Under the pieces are notes generated by a model. It was not told where the DNA came from. It did no database searches and saw only the letters and a list, made by a program, of their open reading frames with translations. DNA of 64,000 bases from Artemia franciscana. Its lineage: Eukaryota > Arthropoda > Branchiopoda > Anostraca > Artemiidae. Below are positions 1-10,857 of the stretch, one piece after another. Made by a program: the position numbers and the translations under genes. Where the stretch lies: assembly GCF_032884065.1 (NCBI RefSeq), contig NC_088880.1, positions 25,420,715 to 25,484,714 of the forward strand. Direction: 5' to 3'. Every line of letters begins with the position of its first letter. Position 1 is the first letter of the stretch.

Positions 1-195
1 TTTATCAAAGCATCCCGTCGCTGACAATTTTTTTTCTCTCAGCGAGACCAAGCAAAATTTCAGAGAAAACAGTAAAAAAAAACGAAAAAGCCAGGGGGGC
101 AACTGGACTTTATAGTCTCTATTGGCGATGCTCATCTTTATTTCATGGTCCTGCGTCCAGGAAGTGCAATGGGGGGGGGGGGGTATCCATCCCAT

Positions 196-269
196 GCTTT
201 CGTACACCCTTCCTGAGATTTGGGTGAAGAATTTCAAGTCTAGCACGTTAACTACTAAGCTATGACCGC
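196..269 (-). repeat. tRNA-like segment (SINE head), copy 1
   Basis: On the minus strand, TAGCTTAGTAGTTAACG resembles a tRNA A-box and D-loop (internal Pol III promoter), followed about 30 bases on by a degraded B-box/T-arm region. No full cloverleaf with a clean B-box is seen, so this is better read as a tRNA-derived SINE head than a working tRNA gene. The same segment is at 43347-43420 (+) and 44780-44853 (-). Confidence 0.4.
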
Positions 270-549
270 TTTACGTTGTATGGACTAGCTGATTATTGCT
301 CTATCTACCACAAAAAAACTTTTTTAACGAAGAAATTTAATTATGAATTAGAGGTTAGCACAATGGCTAAACTCAAATGGTGCAGTCTCAATTTTGCCTT
401 CACAGTGGGATACATGGGGCCATCATTAATAGAGTATAGGCATGTAACTTGGCATTTGTGCTTCCTACTGTATGAAATGATTGAAGTTACTTTTAAGGAA
501 TTCAAAGATTATCTTTTTGAGACTATTTCTGCAGGGAACCGTAAATAAT

Positions 550-1125
550 AAAAAAAGGCAACTGGTAACTACAAGAAGCTTTTCTGACAAATATTCATGT
601 TTATAGGCTATTGTGACCAGTTCATGTGATATCAAGGTCATCTTGTTCATTCGTAATCAATAATGAATTCCAATTAGCTGAAGCTCATCTTTATGATACA
701 GATAAAGAAAAAACTAGAGTAGTATTTAGAAGAATGATACATGGTAAGGCACAAATGCCACATAATGTCAAATGACCGTTTAAAGTTGTAATTGGTAACC
801 AATCTAAGCTTTTTGACAAATATTCATGTTTACAAGCTCCCCGGCTAATGTGATCAGTTCGTGTGACATCATAATCAAAATTACCTTGTTCATGAATGCT
901 GTCCTAACAAAGAATAAATTCCTATTAGCTGAAGCTCATTTTTAGAATATACACAAAGAAAAAACTGGACTAGTACTTATAAAAATTATACATGATTAGG
1001 CACAAATGCCAAATAATGTCAAATGACTATTTAAAGTGGTAACTGGTCACCAATCTAAGCTCTTTGATATGTATTCGTGTCTACAAGCTCCCGGGCTAAT
1101 GTGATCGGTCCATGTGGAATTAAAA
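550..1125 (+). repeat. Tandem repeat, unit about 251 bp, about 2.3 copies
   Basis: The phrase GCACAAATGCC...AATGTCAAATGAC recurs at 749 and 1000, and the flanking motifs (dinucleotide CTCC/CGGGCTAATGTGATC, GCTGAAGCTCAT) keep the same spacing. More diverged units of the same family lie at 46980-47560. No coding content is recognised. Confidence 0.7.
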
Positions 1126-1129
1126 AAAA

Positions 1130-1400
1130 CAAGTTTTTTTAAATGAAAGTAAGGAGCAACATTAAAACTTAAAACGAACAGAAATTACTCCGTATATGAA
1201 AGGGGCTTTTCCTCCTCAACACCCCGCTCTTTACGCTAAAGTTTGACTATTTCTCTTAACTCTACATTTTAAAACAGTAAAATACTTTAGCGTAAACAGC
1301 GGGGCGTTGAGGAAGAAAAGCCCCTTTCATATACGGAGTAATTTCTGTTCGTTTTAAGTTTTAATGTTGCTCCTTACTTTCATTTTAAAAAAACTTTTTT
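1130..1400. repeat. Foldback hairpin element, copy 1
   Basis: Two arms of about 125 bp face each other around a short AT-rich centre near 1265. The left arm runs from AAATGAAAGTAAGGAGCAAC through CTCCGTATATGAAAGGGGC to the Pol-like CTTTACGCTAAAGT; the right arm is its near-perfect reverse complement. This is the shape of a foldback MITE or of a terminal hairpin of a larger repeat. Copies lie at 42216-42486 and 45722-45993, and a relative at 62005-62275. Confidence 0.8.
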
Positions 1401-2087
1401 TTTTTAAATTTAATTTCTGGACGTTTTTGAATTAATACATGTTTTGATCTTGGCTCTCCGCACCTAAATAATTAAAACGAAATTTGCATATTAATTAATT
1501 GCAAATAATCGGAAGATTTTGAGGAAAAAGGAGCGAGGGAGGAGGCCTAGTTGCCCCCCAAGTTTTTTGATTACCCCATGAAAAGTTTCTCCATGGATAT
1601 ATCCTCCCACATAACCCCCCGTCAACTCTCCCCACTAAACCAAAAAGATCCCCCTGAAAATGTCTGTACACTTCCCAGTAACCATTACTACATGTAAACA
1701 CAGGTCAAAGTTTGTAACTTGCAGCCCCTCCCACGGGGACTGCGGGGGAGTAAGTCGTCATTAAAGACATAGTTATTAGGTTTTTCGACTGTGGTGAATG
1801 AAATGGCTATCTCAGAATTTTGATCTGGTGATTTTTGGGGAAAATGAGCGTAGAAAGGGGCCTAGGTGCCCTCCAATTTTTTGGTCACTTAAAAAGGGCA
1901 CTAGAACTTTTAATTTCCGTTAGAATGAGCCCTCTCGCATTCAGTTGATCGTATTCAGTCTTATTCAGTCGATACGATCACCCCTGGGAAAAAAAACAAA
2001 CAAATAAACACCCATCCGTGATCTGTCTTCTGGCAAAAAATGCGAAATTCCACATTTTGGTAGATAGGAGCTTGAAACTTCTACTCC
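1400..2087 (-). repeat. Interspersed repeat family R, segment
   Basis: This high-copy family is marked by GGGGCTGCAAGTTACAAACTT (here seen as its reverse complement near 1710), by a CCTAGG-GCCCTCCAATTTTTTGG stretch and by GATCGTATTCAG near 1950. Matching pieces lie at 46677-46957, 52594-53400 and 60600-61640. The C/G homopolymer blocks and lack of long frames suggest a non-coding, non-autonomous element. I recall similar repeats from brine shrimp, unverified. Confidence 0.6.
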
Positions 2088-2089
2088 GG

Positions 2090-3300
2090 ATTTCAACAAT
2101 AAATTATCTTCGGTTGAAACGAGGTCAGTATGATTAGGTTGTGTAACCTTTTTAATCCCTTTTAATAACCTTTTTGAACTGAAGAATTTTGGTAGTAAAT
2201 ATTTGGAGCGGAAATATCAGCTAAATGAGAAACTCTGGGTTGATTGTATCAAACGAACAATCCTAGAACATTAGGATCGATGCTCATTAGAACTGAAATT
2301 AATTTCAGAGAGGGCCCATTTGATTATAGGTTGAAAGTTCCAGTTCACTTTTAAAGAGTCAAAAAAGATTGGAGGTCAACCCTCCCTTCACCCCATCACT
2401 CCTTTTTCCTCCACAACCATCTGATAAAAATTTCGAGGCAGTAATTTTGTTAGAAATGGATCAAACATCATATAGTAACAACTCTGTGGTCGTCACCCCC
2501 CCTACCTGGACCCAGGGGCAGGCATTGTAAGTTATGCCCCAGGGGCTTATGTGGCTCTTATAGAAGCGATGCTCGTATAAACTTCAGAGGGGGCTCATTT
2601 GCTTAGAAATTGACATATCTATGTAACTGTTAAAGAGTTAAAAGATATCGGAGGGTAAGAATCCCAGGGTATATAAACTCCGGGGTCATCACAATCCCTC
2701 AGAGCTCGGGGCAAGTGTTTTAAGTTATGGTCCAGGGCATATAAGGTTTTTATGAAAGAGGAGGTTGTATTAACTTCAGAGGTGGCTCGTTTGATTGGAA
2801 ATTAGAGATTCTAGTTACAATAACTTCAGTTAAATACCCCACCAGACCCAGGGAAGGGTTATAAATTATACCCTGGGGGTATATAAAGGTTTTATTGATG
2901 AAGTGGTTGTAAAAACTTTGGAGGGGACTCAAACTGTTAGAAATTGAAATTTATAATTCCAATTCTAAGAGTCAAAAGTGATCCGATGGCAACTAGCCCC
3001 TCCCTGCCAATCCTTTTTTTCCCAAATGCGTCCAATCGAATTTTTTATATAGCCATTTTGCTTAAAATAGACCAAAGATATTACAGCAAAGATTCCATGG
3101 ATAGTACAACCCGCCAGAACATGGGGACAAGTGTTGTGAATTATGTCACCTGTTGCCAAATTAGGAAAGCGGCTGTCAGTGGCATTGTGTCCTCTCTTAG
3201 GAATAAAAAATCATATTTAAAAAATTCAACTGATCTTACTAATAAGTAGAAAAATTCTACATTGGAGGAGAATTCCCTGTAGTTTTGATGTGGTTTCTAT
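2090..3300. repeat. Array of diverged repeats, outer block
   Basis: Successive units of roughly 150-350 bp share a loose pattern: a pyrimidine-rich CCTCCCT...CCTTTTT block, an ATTTTT...AGATGG/ATAGCC block, then a phrase like CTCCAGGG followed by a TTATGCCC or TATACCC motif. The same pattern returns at 7487-8640, on the far side of the Penelope-like and LINE fragments, as if these had landed inside an older repeat block. Short open frames here are repeat shadows. Confidence 0.5.
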
Positions 3301-3790
3301 GTATTCAAATTATAATATGAAAGTGCAAAGATATATTTAGGATTAAATTACAAAAGTACTTTGAGTTGATACAAGATGTGAACATGGCTAGTTTGGATAT
3401 TGATGTCATTACGAAGTTGGTCATCCTTGTAAATGAATGTTCTCTTTATTTTGATTTACCAAATGGGTTTTTGGTTTGGCTATGGGGGCATCCCTCTCTC
3501 CTCTGTTGGCAAATATTTTCATGGACTCTATTGAAACCTCTGCTACACACAGTTTTAGGCTCTTCCCTTTGTTTCTGGGGCAGATTCATGGATGATGTGG
3601 TTTGCATTTGGAAACACAGTTTAGATTCCTCAGACCTTTTTCATAAACATTTAAATAGTTTTGATAAAAATACAAAATTTACAGTGGCGTTTGAAGAAAT
3701 TGACAAACTATCTTTTTTTATATCTTTTTTACATCTTACAAAATTTACAGTGGAGTTTGAAGAAAATGACAAACAACCTTTTTTTTGATA
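3300..3790 (+). mobile_element. Penelope-like reverse transcriptase fragment, broken
   Basis: The plus-strand translation carries the conserved core of a Penelope-like reverse transcriptase. A stretch equivalent to GASLSPLLANIFMD (clearer in the right-arm copy) is followed by FWGRFMDDVVCIWKHS, with the catalytic Asp-Asp pair in an F-M-D-D context, then LNSFDKNTKFTVAFEE and a degraded LpFLD-like motif. This order and wording are typical of the family, which lacks the YADD box of LINEs. Only about 130 codons remain, with at least one frame change, so it is inactive. The closing residues are locally duplicated (KFTVAFEE... then KFTVEFEE). Confidence 0.7.
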
Positions 3791-3856
3791 TTTTTTTTTC
3801 TGATGGTATAGACTAGTCAACAAAATGGCAAAAATAGCCAGTCCTTATAATAATCA

Positions 3857-4100
3857 TCAAATGGCATACAAACTATTAGAATAGTCCACTCTGCATATTA
3901 AAAACTTCTCTAAATTCTTTTTAATGCGAGGTGCAATACTGTCCATCGAACACCACGGATCTCTTATTCTTAACAAGAAAATACACTTCCTCCTAGCTCG
4001 AGATAAATGACAATGTTGATTTTCAATCAAAAGATTCGGTCCATTAAAAAAGTGGTCTTTATATTGAATTTTTAATCCATATTTCAAAATTACAGTTTTA
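3857..4100 (-). mobile_element. Possible Penelope-like endonuclease tail, opposite strand
   Basis: The minus strand encodes MKYGLKIQYKDHFFNGPN..LIENQH..LSRARRKCIFLLRIRDPWCSMDS. The pattern of a basic R-x-R-R-K followed by hydrophobic residues resembles the region after the GIY-YIG nuclease core of Penelope-like elements, where an Arg and Glu motif and an asparagine-bearing tail occur. The signature GIY and YIG residues are not visible, so the call is tentative. It faces the reverse transcriptase fragment on the other strand, suggesting two separate or rearranged insertions. Confidence 0.35.
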
Positions 4101-4733
4101 AAATTCGACTTGGATCAAGAATTTCAAAAAATAAAAAATGTCTGTGACCCAGATACTTATTTAGTTTTCCTAGGGTGCGCCGAAAATTGCTTAAACCCTT
4201 ATTGATTTATTCTGAAGTTTTGCAGTCCTCGTAGATTTGAAGGGAGCTTAAACATCCAAACACGTGGGTAATAATAGAAGCAATCAGTTAAAGCAAAACA
4301 TAAAAGTATCCATAATTTTTTAGAGAAATTCAAACTGTCATTTATCTAAACAACAAAGATTCCTCGACATAGTTGCTGAAAGTTTACTGATATGTGCTTT
4401 ATATAAAGGCTTGGATTGATGTATATACCTAACATCTAAAAACTTCGACATTTAAGGACGAAGTCAGAATATTAAAATTTTAAAATAGCACACGAATCAC
4501 CAACTTTGAACTCCTCCCAAAAACCATGAAATCTGACTTGTCTTGGCCTGGGATTGATCGACCGGCGCTAAAAAAAAAAAAGGCCTTTCATAAACGAACA
4601 ACTGATACATTAATTTCATGAGCATTGGCTGTATTAATGATATGCGACACCTGAAGACAGACCAATAACATCTTTCCTTCAAAATATTTAGACTTATAAT
4701 GTATGCAGATAAACCAGAGGGATCTCAAAGGCA
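4100..4733. other. No recognised feature
   Basis: AT-rich DNA of about 630 bp between the Penelope-like pieces and the LINE. It has short frames only, a stretch of eleven A at 4570 and no repeat I can match elsewhere in the window except its mirrored partner in the right arm. Confidence 0.4.
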
Positions 4734-4939
4734 ATGAAAATGTTACTTGAAGATGCCGAATTCAAAATTTATTTAGTTCGCCCAAGTCATTTTACAGAAA
4801 ATTCCATTGTCACTGAAGATTCAAAATCATTAATTTATACTCCCAACCTTTCAGATTATGATGAAATCATTTGGGTAAGTGTGAGAACCAAACTTTGCCT
4901 CGCCCTTTTAATTTGATTATTTTTTGCTGATTTTATTAT

Positions 4940-5416
4940 TCCCTAGATCAAGACGCTGCACAAAGACAGCGGTTCTTCCAGCAACTGCATAATAGTGTCG
5001 ACTTTGTCCTCTGCAAATTCCCAAACGCCGGTATTCTCCTAGTAGGTGATGCTAATGGCCTAAAGTTAAATTCCCTTTGCAGTTCCCTCAATTTAAAACA
5101 AATAGCAAAAATACCAACAACCAAAGGAAATACTACTCTTGATCGGATTTGCATGAATATGGACACGTTTTACAAATCACCTGTTCCTTTGCCCCCTTTA
5201 GGAGGAAGCTACCATTTTTGTTTATTAATGAAGCCTCTTCCCAAATTTAGTCATACATTTTCTGTTACCCAATTCTCTTATCGTCCAATTTCCAATGAAG
5301 ACCTCTTCGAGTTTGGATCTTGGATTACAAATGAAAATTGGCCAGTTCTTAAGGGGAATGAAGACATTAATGTTAAAGTGTCTTACTTCCAAAATCTTAT
5401 TAAACCAAATACTTAG
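4940..5416 (+). pseudogene. LINE APE-type endonuclease, C-terminal part
   Basis: The translation reads ..GILLVGDANGLKLNSLC.. then QIAKIPTTKGNTTLDRI and LPPLGGSYHF. In APE nucleases these are the GDFN-type metal and substrate residues (here GDAN), the TR/LDri block and the terminal SDH motif; the last is altered to S-Y-H, so the catalytic Asp of SDH is lost. A stop splits this from the upstream piece, where SLIYTPNLSDYDEIIWVSV (4830-4885) resembles the strand before the nuclease core. The nuclease would nick target DNA to prime reverse transcription. Confidence 0.7.
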
Positions 5417-5442
5417 AATCCTTTCCTGAGGAAAAAGTAAAA

Positions 5443-5721
5443 TTGCGCTCTAATGACAAACCGTACACTACTAGTCAGTTAAAAAGGCTAATTAGGCTTA
5501 AAATTAATCTTTTTCAGAATGGTAAAACATCTGAAAGTAACTCACTGCGTAAACATATAAAAAAAGAAATACGTAAATCTGCTTCTGCGCATTACAAAAC
5601 TAAAGTCAAGAACTTGTTTTCTACTAAGCCAAAACAGTGGTACGAAAGTAAAAAGAAAATTTGTGGGAAAACACATAATAATATATTTACAAGAAGAGCC
5701 CTTAGTTACAGCCAATGATCT
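5443..5721 (+). pseudogene. LINE linker between endonuclease and RT
   Basis: An open stretch of 91 codons, very basic (RSNDKPYTTSQLKRLIRLK ... KEIRKSASAHYKTKVKN), ending in a PKQWYESKKKICG motif. CR1 and Jockey-type ORF2 proteins carry such a Lys/Arg-rich connector before the RT, with a tryptophan in the same place. It begins at a TTG, so the apparent start is not a real initiation site. This exact segment, with bases from 5280, was copied into the satellite at 12495-12938. Confidence 0.65.
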
Positions 5722-6540
5722 GAATAAATTTCTTTACTCCATAGTTCAATGCGCCCCTTCCCTCTCTGTTAATGCTGCTTATGCTCTACACTCTCCCGAT
5801 TTCCCTATTATATTGCCCTCAGATGTTGAGGCGAAAATTAAAAACATTAAAAAGTGTAGCACCTGTCCGCTAGACATCCCAATTGTACTAATTAAAGCCT
5901 TTGCAGACATTCTTTCAGAACCTTTGTCCACACTTTTTAATGAAATTACCTCTACTGGTAAGTTCCCTGATTTTGGATAATTAGGTTTTATTACTCCCGT
6001 AAAAAAAGTGGAAGCACACAAGATTTTGCTGGTGTCTGGCCAGTTTCTCTTACTCCGGTATTTTCCAAGTTATATGAAAGCTTTTCAGTTGCTTGGCTGA
6101 AAATCAAAATAATCCCGAATGTTGACCAATTACTATTGGGAAATTTGCGCTCTACCTCTACCACACACTATCCGGTTCACCTTTTGGACACTACATGTAA
6201 TAAACCTGAAAAACCCAACACTTGGCTCAATGTTATCGCAGTTGACTTACAAAAAGATTTTGATTTAATTAACCACAATACATTAGTAAAAACAACTAAC
6301 CAATGACTTCCAAGTTGACCCCTATTTAATAAGAATAATTTCCTCCATCCTTTCTAATACAACGCAAGTCGTCAAATACGTGAATGTTTTCTCTGACCCC
6401 TCCCAATTTATAATGGTGCACGTCAGGCCCGATTTTATTTCTTACCATGATAAACAGTCTTGGTGTCGATTTCCCAGATAGATAGAAATTCGTTGACGAT
6501 TTAATTGCTTTAGAAACATGTTTCCAAAACCTAACAAGTA
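5663..6540 (+). pseudogene. LINE reverse transcriptase palm, broken
   Basis: The frame at 5663-5980 reads CPLDIPIVLIKAFADILSEPL..LFNEITSTGKFPDF, the RT start block in which a Pro-Ile-Pro leads to the LfN...G.fP motif. Beyond a stop come ITPVKKV (6000), an AVDLQKDFDLINHNTL block near 6240 (the first catalytic aspartate) and KFVDDLIALE near 6490, the F-V-D-D catalytic box. At least four stops or frame changes lie between these blocks, so no RT could be made. Confidence 0.7.
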
Positions 6541-6545
6541 ACCCA

Positions 6546-7236
6546 ATGGATATCTTGGAGTTAATATCAGATAAAGCTGTTGCCAGTGATTTGAGAGTCA
6601 ACCCTTTAAAGTCAACAGTTACAACAATTAGTTTCCTAAGAACTCCCCCTTCTTTCTCCTGTCCTATCCCCGCTGAAATGTCAATTAATACTATGAAATT
6701 ACTGGGTGTTATCATCTCATGTGACTTAAAATGGTATTGCCACGTCAATGATTTATTAAAACGTACAAATACTGGATTTTCTCTTCTCAAACTCCTTAAT
6801 AAATTTGAATGTAATAAATTGCATTGTTTGATGATTTTTCTCTCTTCTGCACGTCCTACCCTCGAATACGCTTGTCTTGTTTGGCATCCTGGAATGTCTA
6901 ATGAATTGTCGGACAGAATAGAGGCAGCTCAAAAAAGGTGCCTAAGAATTATCTTAAATTAGGGTAAAGTGCCTTACATTTCCCTTCTTCGAAGAACAAA
7001 GCTAGTCACCCTTAAGGAAACGAGAGCACACATTTCCTTAAGTTTTGCCCACAATGCCGTGCACAACCCTCGTACTACTTCTCTTTTCCCTAGTGATCGT
7101 TTACCCCCCCCCCCTCCAAACTCGTTTCCCTCGTTTTGCTTCAAGAAAATTCCCCCTTCTTGCGCCAATAAGAGTTTCCATTGGAATATGTAGAAGAACG
7201 TTCACCCATCACATAGTTGAAATTTTAAATCGATAG
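6546..7236 (+). pseudogene. LINE RT thumb and C-terminal region
   Basis: The longest intact LINE piece. It carries LRVNPLKSTVTTISF, then MKLLGVIISCDLKWYCHV, SARPTLEYACLVWHPG and DRIEAAQKRCLRIIL, which is the usual RT thumb and downstream block of CR1/Jockey-type elements. After a stop at 6963 the same frame continues with YISLLRRTKLVTLKETRA...FAHNAVHNPRTTSLFP, the conserved closing block. In the right arm two residues differ (I to T, N to D), giving a feel for how young the duplication is. Confidence 0.8.
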
Positions 7237-7486
7237 CCCCCCCCCTCCTCCTCACTCTGCCTTTATCTTAGAGTTTTAGTGTTTAATTTTCGATTGCATA
7301 GTTTGTAATGCTTGTTAAGATATGCTTTTGTTTAATTTTGTTTTCCCTGTATTAACTTTGAGTTTTTATCGATTGACTTTTTATTGATTGCAATTCTATA
7401 ACTTTGTACTGACACAAAAGTGCAAATTCGGCCCTTTTGGGCTTGTGATAACCGCTTTTTTCAAATAACATGTTATCTTATCTAAG

Positions 7487-8640
7487 GAACGGCTCAGGGT
7501 ATTATACTAAAATTTTCAGAATATGTCGAGGATTTTGAAGGGTAATCGAAGGGCAACCCGCCTCCTTACCTTTCTCAGATTCCGCTAAAAAAAATACTTA
7601 AACTATCCAAAATTTAAGATGGCGATTCTGCTCCAAATAGTTAATAGATCTAGTAACTATAATTCTGGGGATGCAATGCCTCACACAACCCTCCAGGGCA
7701 AAGATCGTAAGTTATACGATTTGCTCTTTTTTGCATGCAGGATTTATAATTTTTAAGAGGCTGATTGTAACTCAGCGTGTGTCCAAAAATGCTAAGGGTA
7801 TTAAGTTGAAATCACTTGAATATTGAGGGGCATGTTAAAGTATATAAAAAAAATTGCATTGCCAGTTTATCAAAAGACGTACCTGTAATTTTTCAAGAAC
7901 GGCTATGGGTATTAAGCTTAAAATTTCGGTGCAATTGGAGAGGGATGTTGAACAATGATCAAATGACAGCCAGTCATCTCCATTCCCTTTTTGGCTGCCC
8001 TAACCTAAAGATAACTGATGAATATTTGAAACACCCATCTTGTTCAAAATAATCAAAAAGTACCCCAAACATCCCCTGTGGTGTTTCTAAGGCGCTCATT
8101 GGAAAAATATAATTCTTTTGGGCTCTTTAAGAATCTGTTGGCAACTAGCCTCCTTCCACTGTCTTTTTATCCCCAAAATGCATACAATCAAAATTTTCAG
8201 ATGGTCATTTTATTTAAAATGGTCTAAAAGTAAAAATAGCTATACCTCTGGAGTTTATTAAGCCCCCAGTACAAGGTCTGTGAGCTATAAATGTTGCCAA
8301 TTGTTAACACAAAAGTTTTTTTAATGGGATAAGAAAGCGTGTTGAATTCTGAGCTCATAAAAAGATAAAGTATTAAGATGAAACTTCAAGGAAATGTTGA
8401 GAGGGATACCGAACACAATGGAAGCACACTATGTGCTTACTTGTTGTCGAAATGGAATATCAGCAATATCAAAGGAACAACTCAGGGTATTAGGTTGAAA
8501 CTTTCAAGATATACGGAGGGTATGTTGAAGAGTGATTGGAAGGTAAACATCCCCCTCCTTGCCCATCTTAGGTACCACTCTCCTCAAAACTAATCGGAAT
8601 TCCTAAATTGTTATTTACTTCAAACTAGTCAAAAGATCTA
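7487..8640. repeat. Array of diverged repeats, inner block
   Basis: Four or five diverged units repeat the pattern AACGGCTCAGGGTATTA...TTTCA-GATAT..., GGCAACCCGCCTCC..., AAATTTT-AGATGG, ATAGCTAT-CCTCTGG. They match the pattern at 2090-3300. Bases 8178-8420 were copied again, inverted, to 18396-18640. No gene is recognised. Confidence 0.5.
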
Positions 8641-9257
8641 ATAGCTGTGCCTCCAGGGTGGTCCCACAAGCCTTGCCAAAAACCAGCGGCGCGCAACCAA
8701 AAATCTTATAGCGCGCCCCCACCAAAATGATCTCAGGGCCCAGATGCCGCAACTGATACGGTCGGTTGCGGCACGCAGCCGGAATTTTAAGCTGTGAAAT
8801 ATTTTCTAAAATTATTGAGATGCAAATATAATGCAAAATCTACTATCGAACGGTAAATGCAAAAATTTTGGATCCTTTCAAAATATTTTTGAATCTACTC
8901 GTCAACTATGGACTGTAAATTATCCTTCACTTGTTTCTGTCCTCTTTACTATGATGTAATATTTTCTAATTAAAATGAAGTTCGACTAGACATTCTTCGA
9001 ATACTATAATTATAGATGTTTTACCATTTGCAAAAATGCAGCTTTTCTACAAATAGCCTGAAAGAAAGGTGACATTTTTTTTTATAAGTAACGGCTTCCC
9101 CCTCCCCCTCCCCTATCCAAAACGGTTTTGTATACATATGTACATGGAAGCATGTACAAATTGGAAAAAAAAATTACTTATACACAAACTTTTTGTCTTT
9201 CTAACAGCCTTCTCAAAAAAAAAAAATTCAATTTTAAAATAGCGGTGAATTCCTTAA
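8641..9257. other. GC-rich island, then featureless AT-rich DNA
   Basis: Bases 8650-8800 are clearly more GC-rich than the surroundings (GGCGCGCAACC, GCGCGCCCCCACC, GGTTGCGGCACGC), with two GCGCGC clusters, and look like an inserted piece of unknown type. The remainder to 9257 is AT-rich with no recognised feature. The island is present in the right arm too (34815-34960). Confidence 0.4.
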
Positions 9258-9690
9258 AACATTTTATGATTTAGATGAGATTCTTGATTGTGATGCTCAG
9301 TTGCCCATTGTGCAGGTTGCTGATGATCTGTCTCATATGTTACCAAAATATGAACAATGCAGGTCCTTAGAACAGGGTTTCCCCAGTAGATGGAATGTAA
9401 CATAAAGTATGATCCAAAGTATTATTCAATACAAAGGCCCTATAGCAAGTGTTTTGCGTCAAATTGGGAGACCTGACTGTGTTTTAGTTGATGACGAATA
9501 TGAACTGATGCGTGAACTTATCTCTACTAACAAATTTTTCTACTACAGTCGAGGCTATTGAGAGAGAATCCCTTCCCATTCTATATGCTGCTCTGCTCTA
9601 TCGGGGCCTCCTAAAAGGTCACCTTAAAGAGTTACCTAATTGCAGTAGCTGCATTTTGCTTATGAAAGAAATTAACGCAGCCTAACTAAA
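9258..9690 (+). pseudogene. hAT transposase C-terminal fragment, broken
   Basis: Translation gives LPIVQVADDLSHMLPKYEQC, then SRWNVT, IQYKGPIASVLRQIGRPD, EYELMRELIS and, after a frame change, VEAIERESLPILYAALLYRG then ELPNDSSCILLMKEIN (Asp in two of three copies). The T/SRWNS block, the EL..L..F..AT.. block and the hydrophobic run ending in a lysine-rich helix are the hAT-family transposase order before its dimerisation domain. The conserved dimerisation region itself is missing: the coding part gives way directly to CCTAA-type repeats at about 9683. Target would be DNA cut-and-paste; this copy is dead. Confidence 0.6.
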
Positions 9691-10735
9691 ACTAGCATAA
9701 CATACTCAGTCGCCTATCCCCATCCTAACCAGGCCTAACTTAGTCTAAGAATCCACTCATCCCATATGATTCTAACTAGCCTACCCACCCACGAAACCCT
9801 AATCTAACCTAGCCTTACTTACCCACCCATCCACACCCGAACCCCGTCCTAACCTAGACCCATCTTAATCTAACCATCCACCCAACTTAACCTAGCCTAC
9901 CTAAGCCCAGCCTAACCTAACAACTACTACTAGTTAGCCTAACGTTATCTACCCTAAGTAAACCTTGCCTAACTAAATGTAGCCCTACTAAACACAGCCT
10001 AGCCTATCGACCCGTCCAGCCCTGTCTTAAGCTAGCCTAGCTAAACCTAGCCTTACTAAACCAAGCCGACCCACCCGTCCAATCATATACTAACCTAGCC
10101 AAACATAACCTTACCCCTCCTATCCTAGCCTTGCCTAACCTAAGAACCCACCCAGCCAACCCCACCATAACCTAGCCTACCTACCCGAAAAACCCAACTC
10201 TACCAAACCTAAAAACCCGCCCTAACATTCTTACCCACCTAACCCCATCCTAACTGAGCCTAATCCAGCCTAATATAACCTTAACAACCTATCCTAACCT
10301 ATCAAACCACCCAATCCCATTCTAACCTAGCCTTACCTAACCTAAAACAAATTCACCCAACTCTAGACCACCCACCTGCCAAGCCCCATCCGAATCAACT
10401 CACCCGTGAAATATAGCTTTACCTAACTAAGAAACCAGACCTTACTTAACTACCCACTCAATCCCATTCTAACCTAGTCTATTTTAGAGTAACTATACAG
10501 AGCCTTACTAAACCTAGTCTAATATATCACAACCTAGCAGATAGACCTAGCCTTGCCAAACCTAAAAACACACTCACCCAACCCCATTCTAAACTAGCTT
10601 ATCTATCCACAAAACCTAGCCTTATCGAACCTAAAACACTAACTTATCGATACTAAAACCCTAAAATACTAAGAAACAGCTAAAAAACCCTAACCAGACA
10701 TATTGCATACATCCATTCAACCACACACTGCTAAC
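9683..10735 (+). repeat. Degenerate CCTAA/CCTAGCC array (TTAGG-like)
   Basis: More than 1 kb of sequence built from CCTAA, CCTAGCC, CCTTACC and CCCACCC words, with almost no G outside TAGCC. The arthropod telomere repeat is TTAGG, whose complement is CCTAA, so this may be a much decayed interstitial telomere array or a satellite derived from one. It is strongly strand-asymmetric. It follows the hAT relic and leads into the CAGCTGCAG satellite. Confidence 0.6.
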
Positions 10736-10857
10736 CACTCACACCTAAGCCACAATATACAAACAATATAGAAGTAAAACTAAAGAGTAAAACGATAAAG
10801 CAATAATACACAACAAAATGGAAGCGTAAAACGAAAAAGAGAGCAAGAGAACCCATG

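Larger units (their letters stand above)
1..2087 (+). repeat. Composite repeat A, copy 1 (cut by window start)
   Basis: This stretch occurs three times: here, inverted at about 41526-43765, and forward again at about 44433-46676. It contains a tRNA-like head on the minus strand, two tandem units of about 251 bp, a 270 bp foldback hairpin, and part of a widespread repeat family rich in runs of C and G. The copies differ by scattered single-base changes and homopolymer lengths. No convincing coding region is seen. Confidence 0.8.
4734..7486 (+). mobile_element. CR1/Jockey-like LINE, 5'-truncated and broken
   Basis: A non-LTR retrotransposon remnant. In order it shows the end of an APE-type endonuclease (about 4734-5260), a basic linker (5443-5718), the reverse transcriptase palm (about 5720-6530), the thumb and C-terminal region (6546-7193) and a 3' untranslated region closing on TGTTATCTTATCT at 7486. 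The short repeat-like 3' end without a long poly(A) fits the CR1/L2 group. The coding sequence is split over several frames with multiple stops and ORF1 is absent, so it cannot move by itself. Its right-arm twin is at 36126-38878. Confidence 0.85.

Noticed and set aside
276-548. 90-codon frame present in all three repeat A copies
   Set aside because: The upstream part is out of frame in copy 3, part of the sequence is the inverse of the adjacent tandem repeat words, and no family is recognised; treated as repeat.
5443-5718. Stand-alone basic protein gene
   Set aside because: It begins at TTG inside a LINE and is the endonuclease-RT linker.
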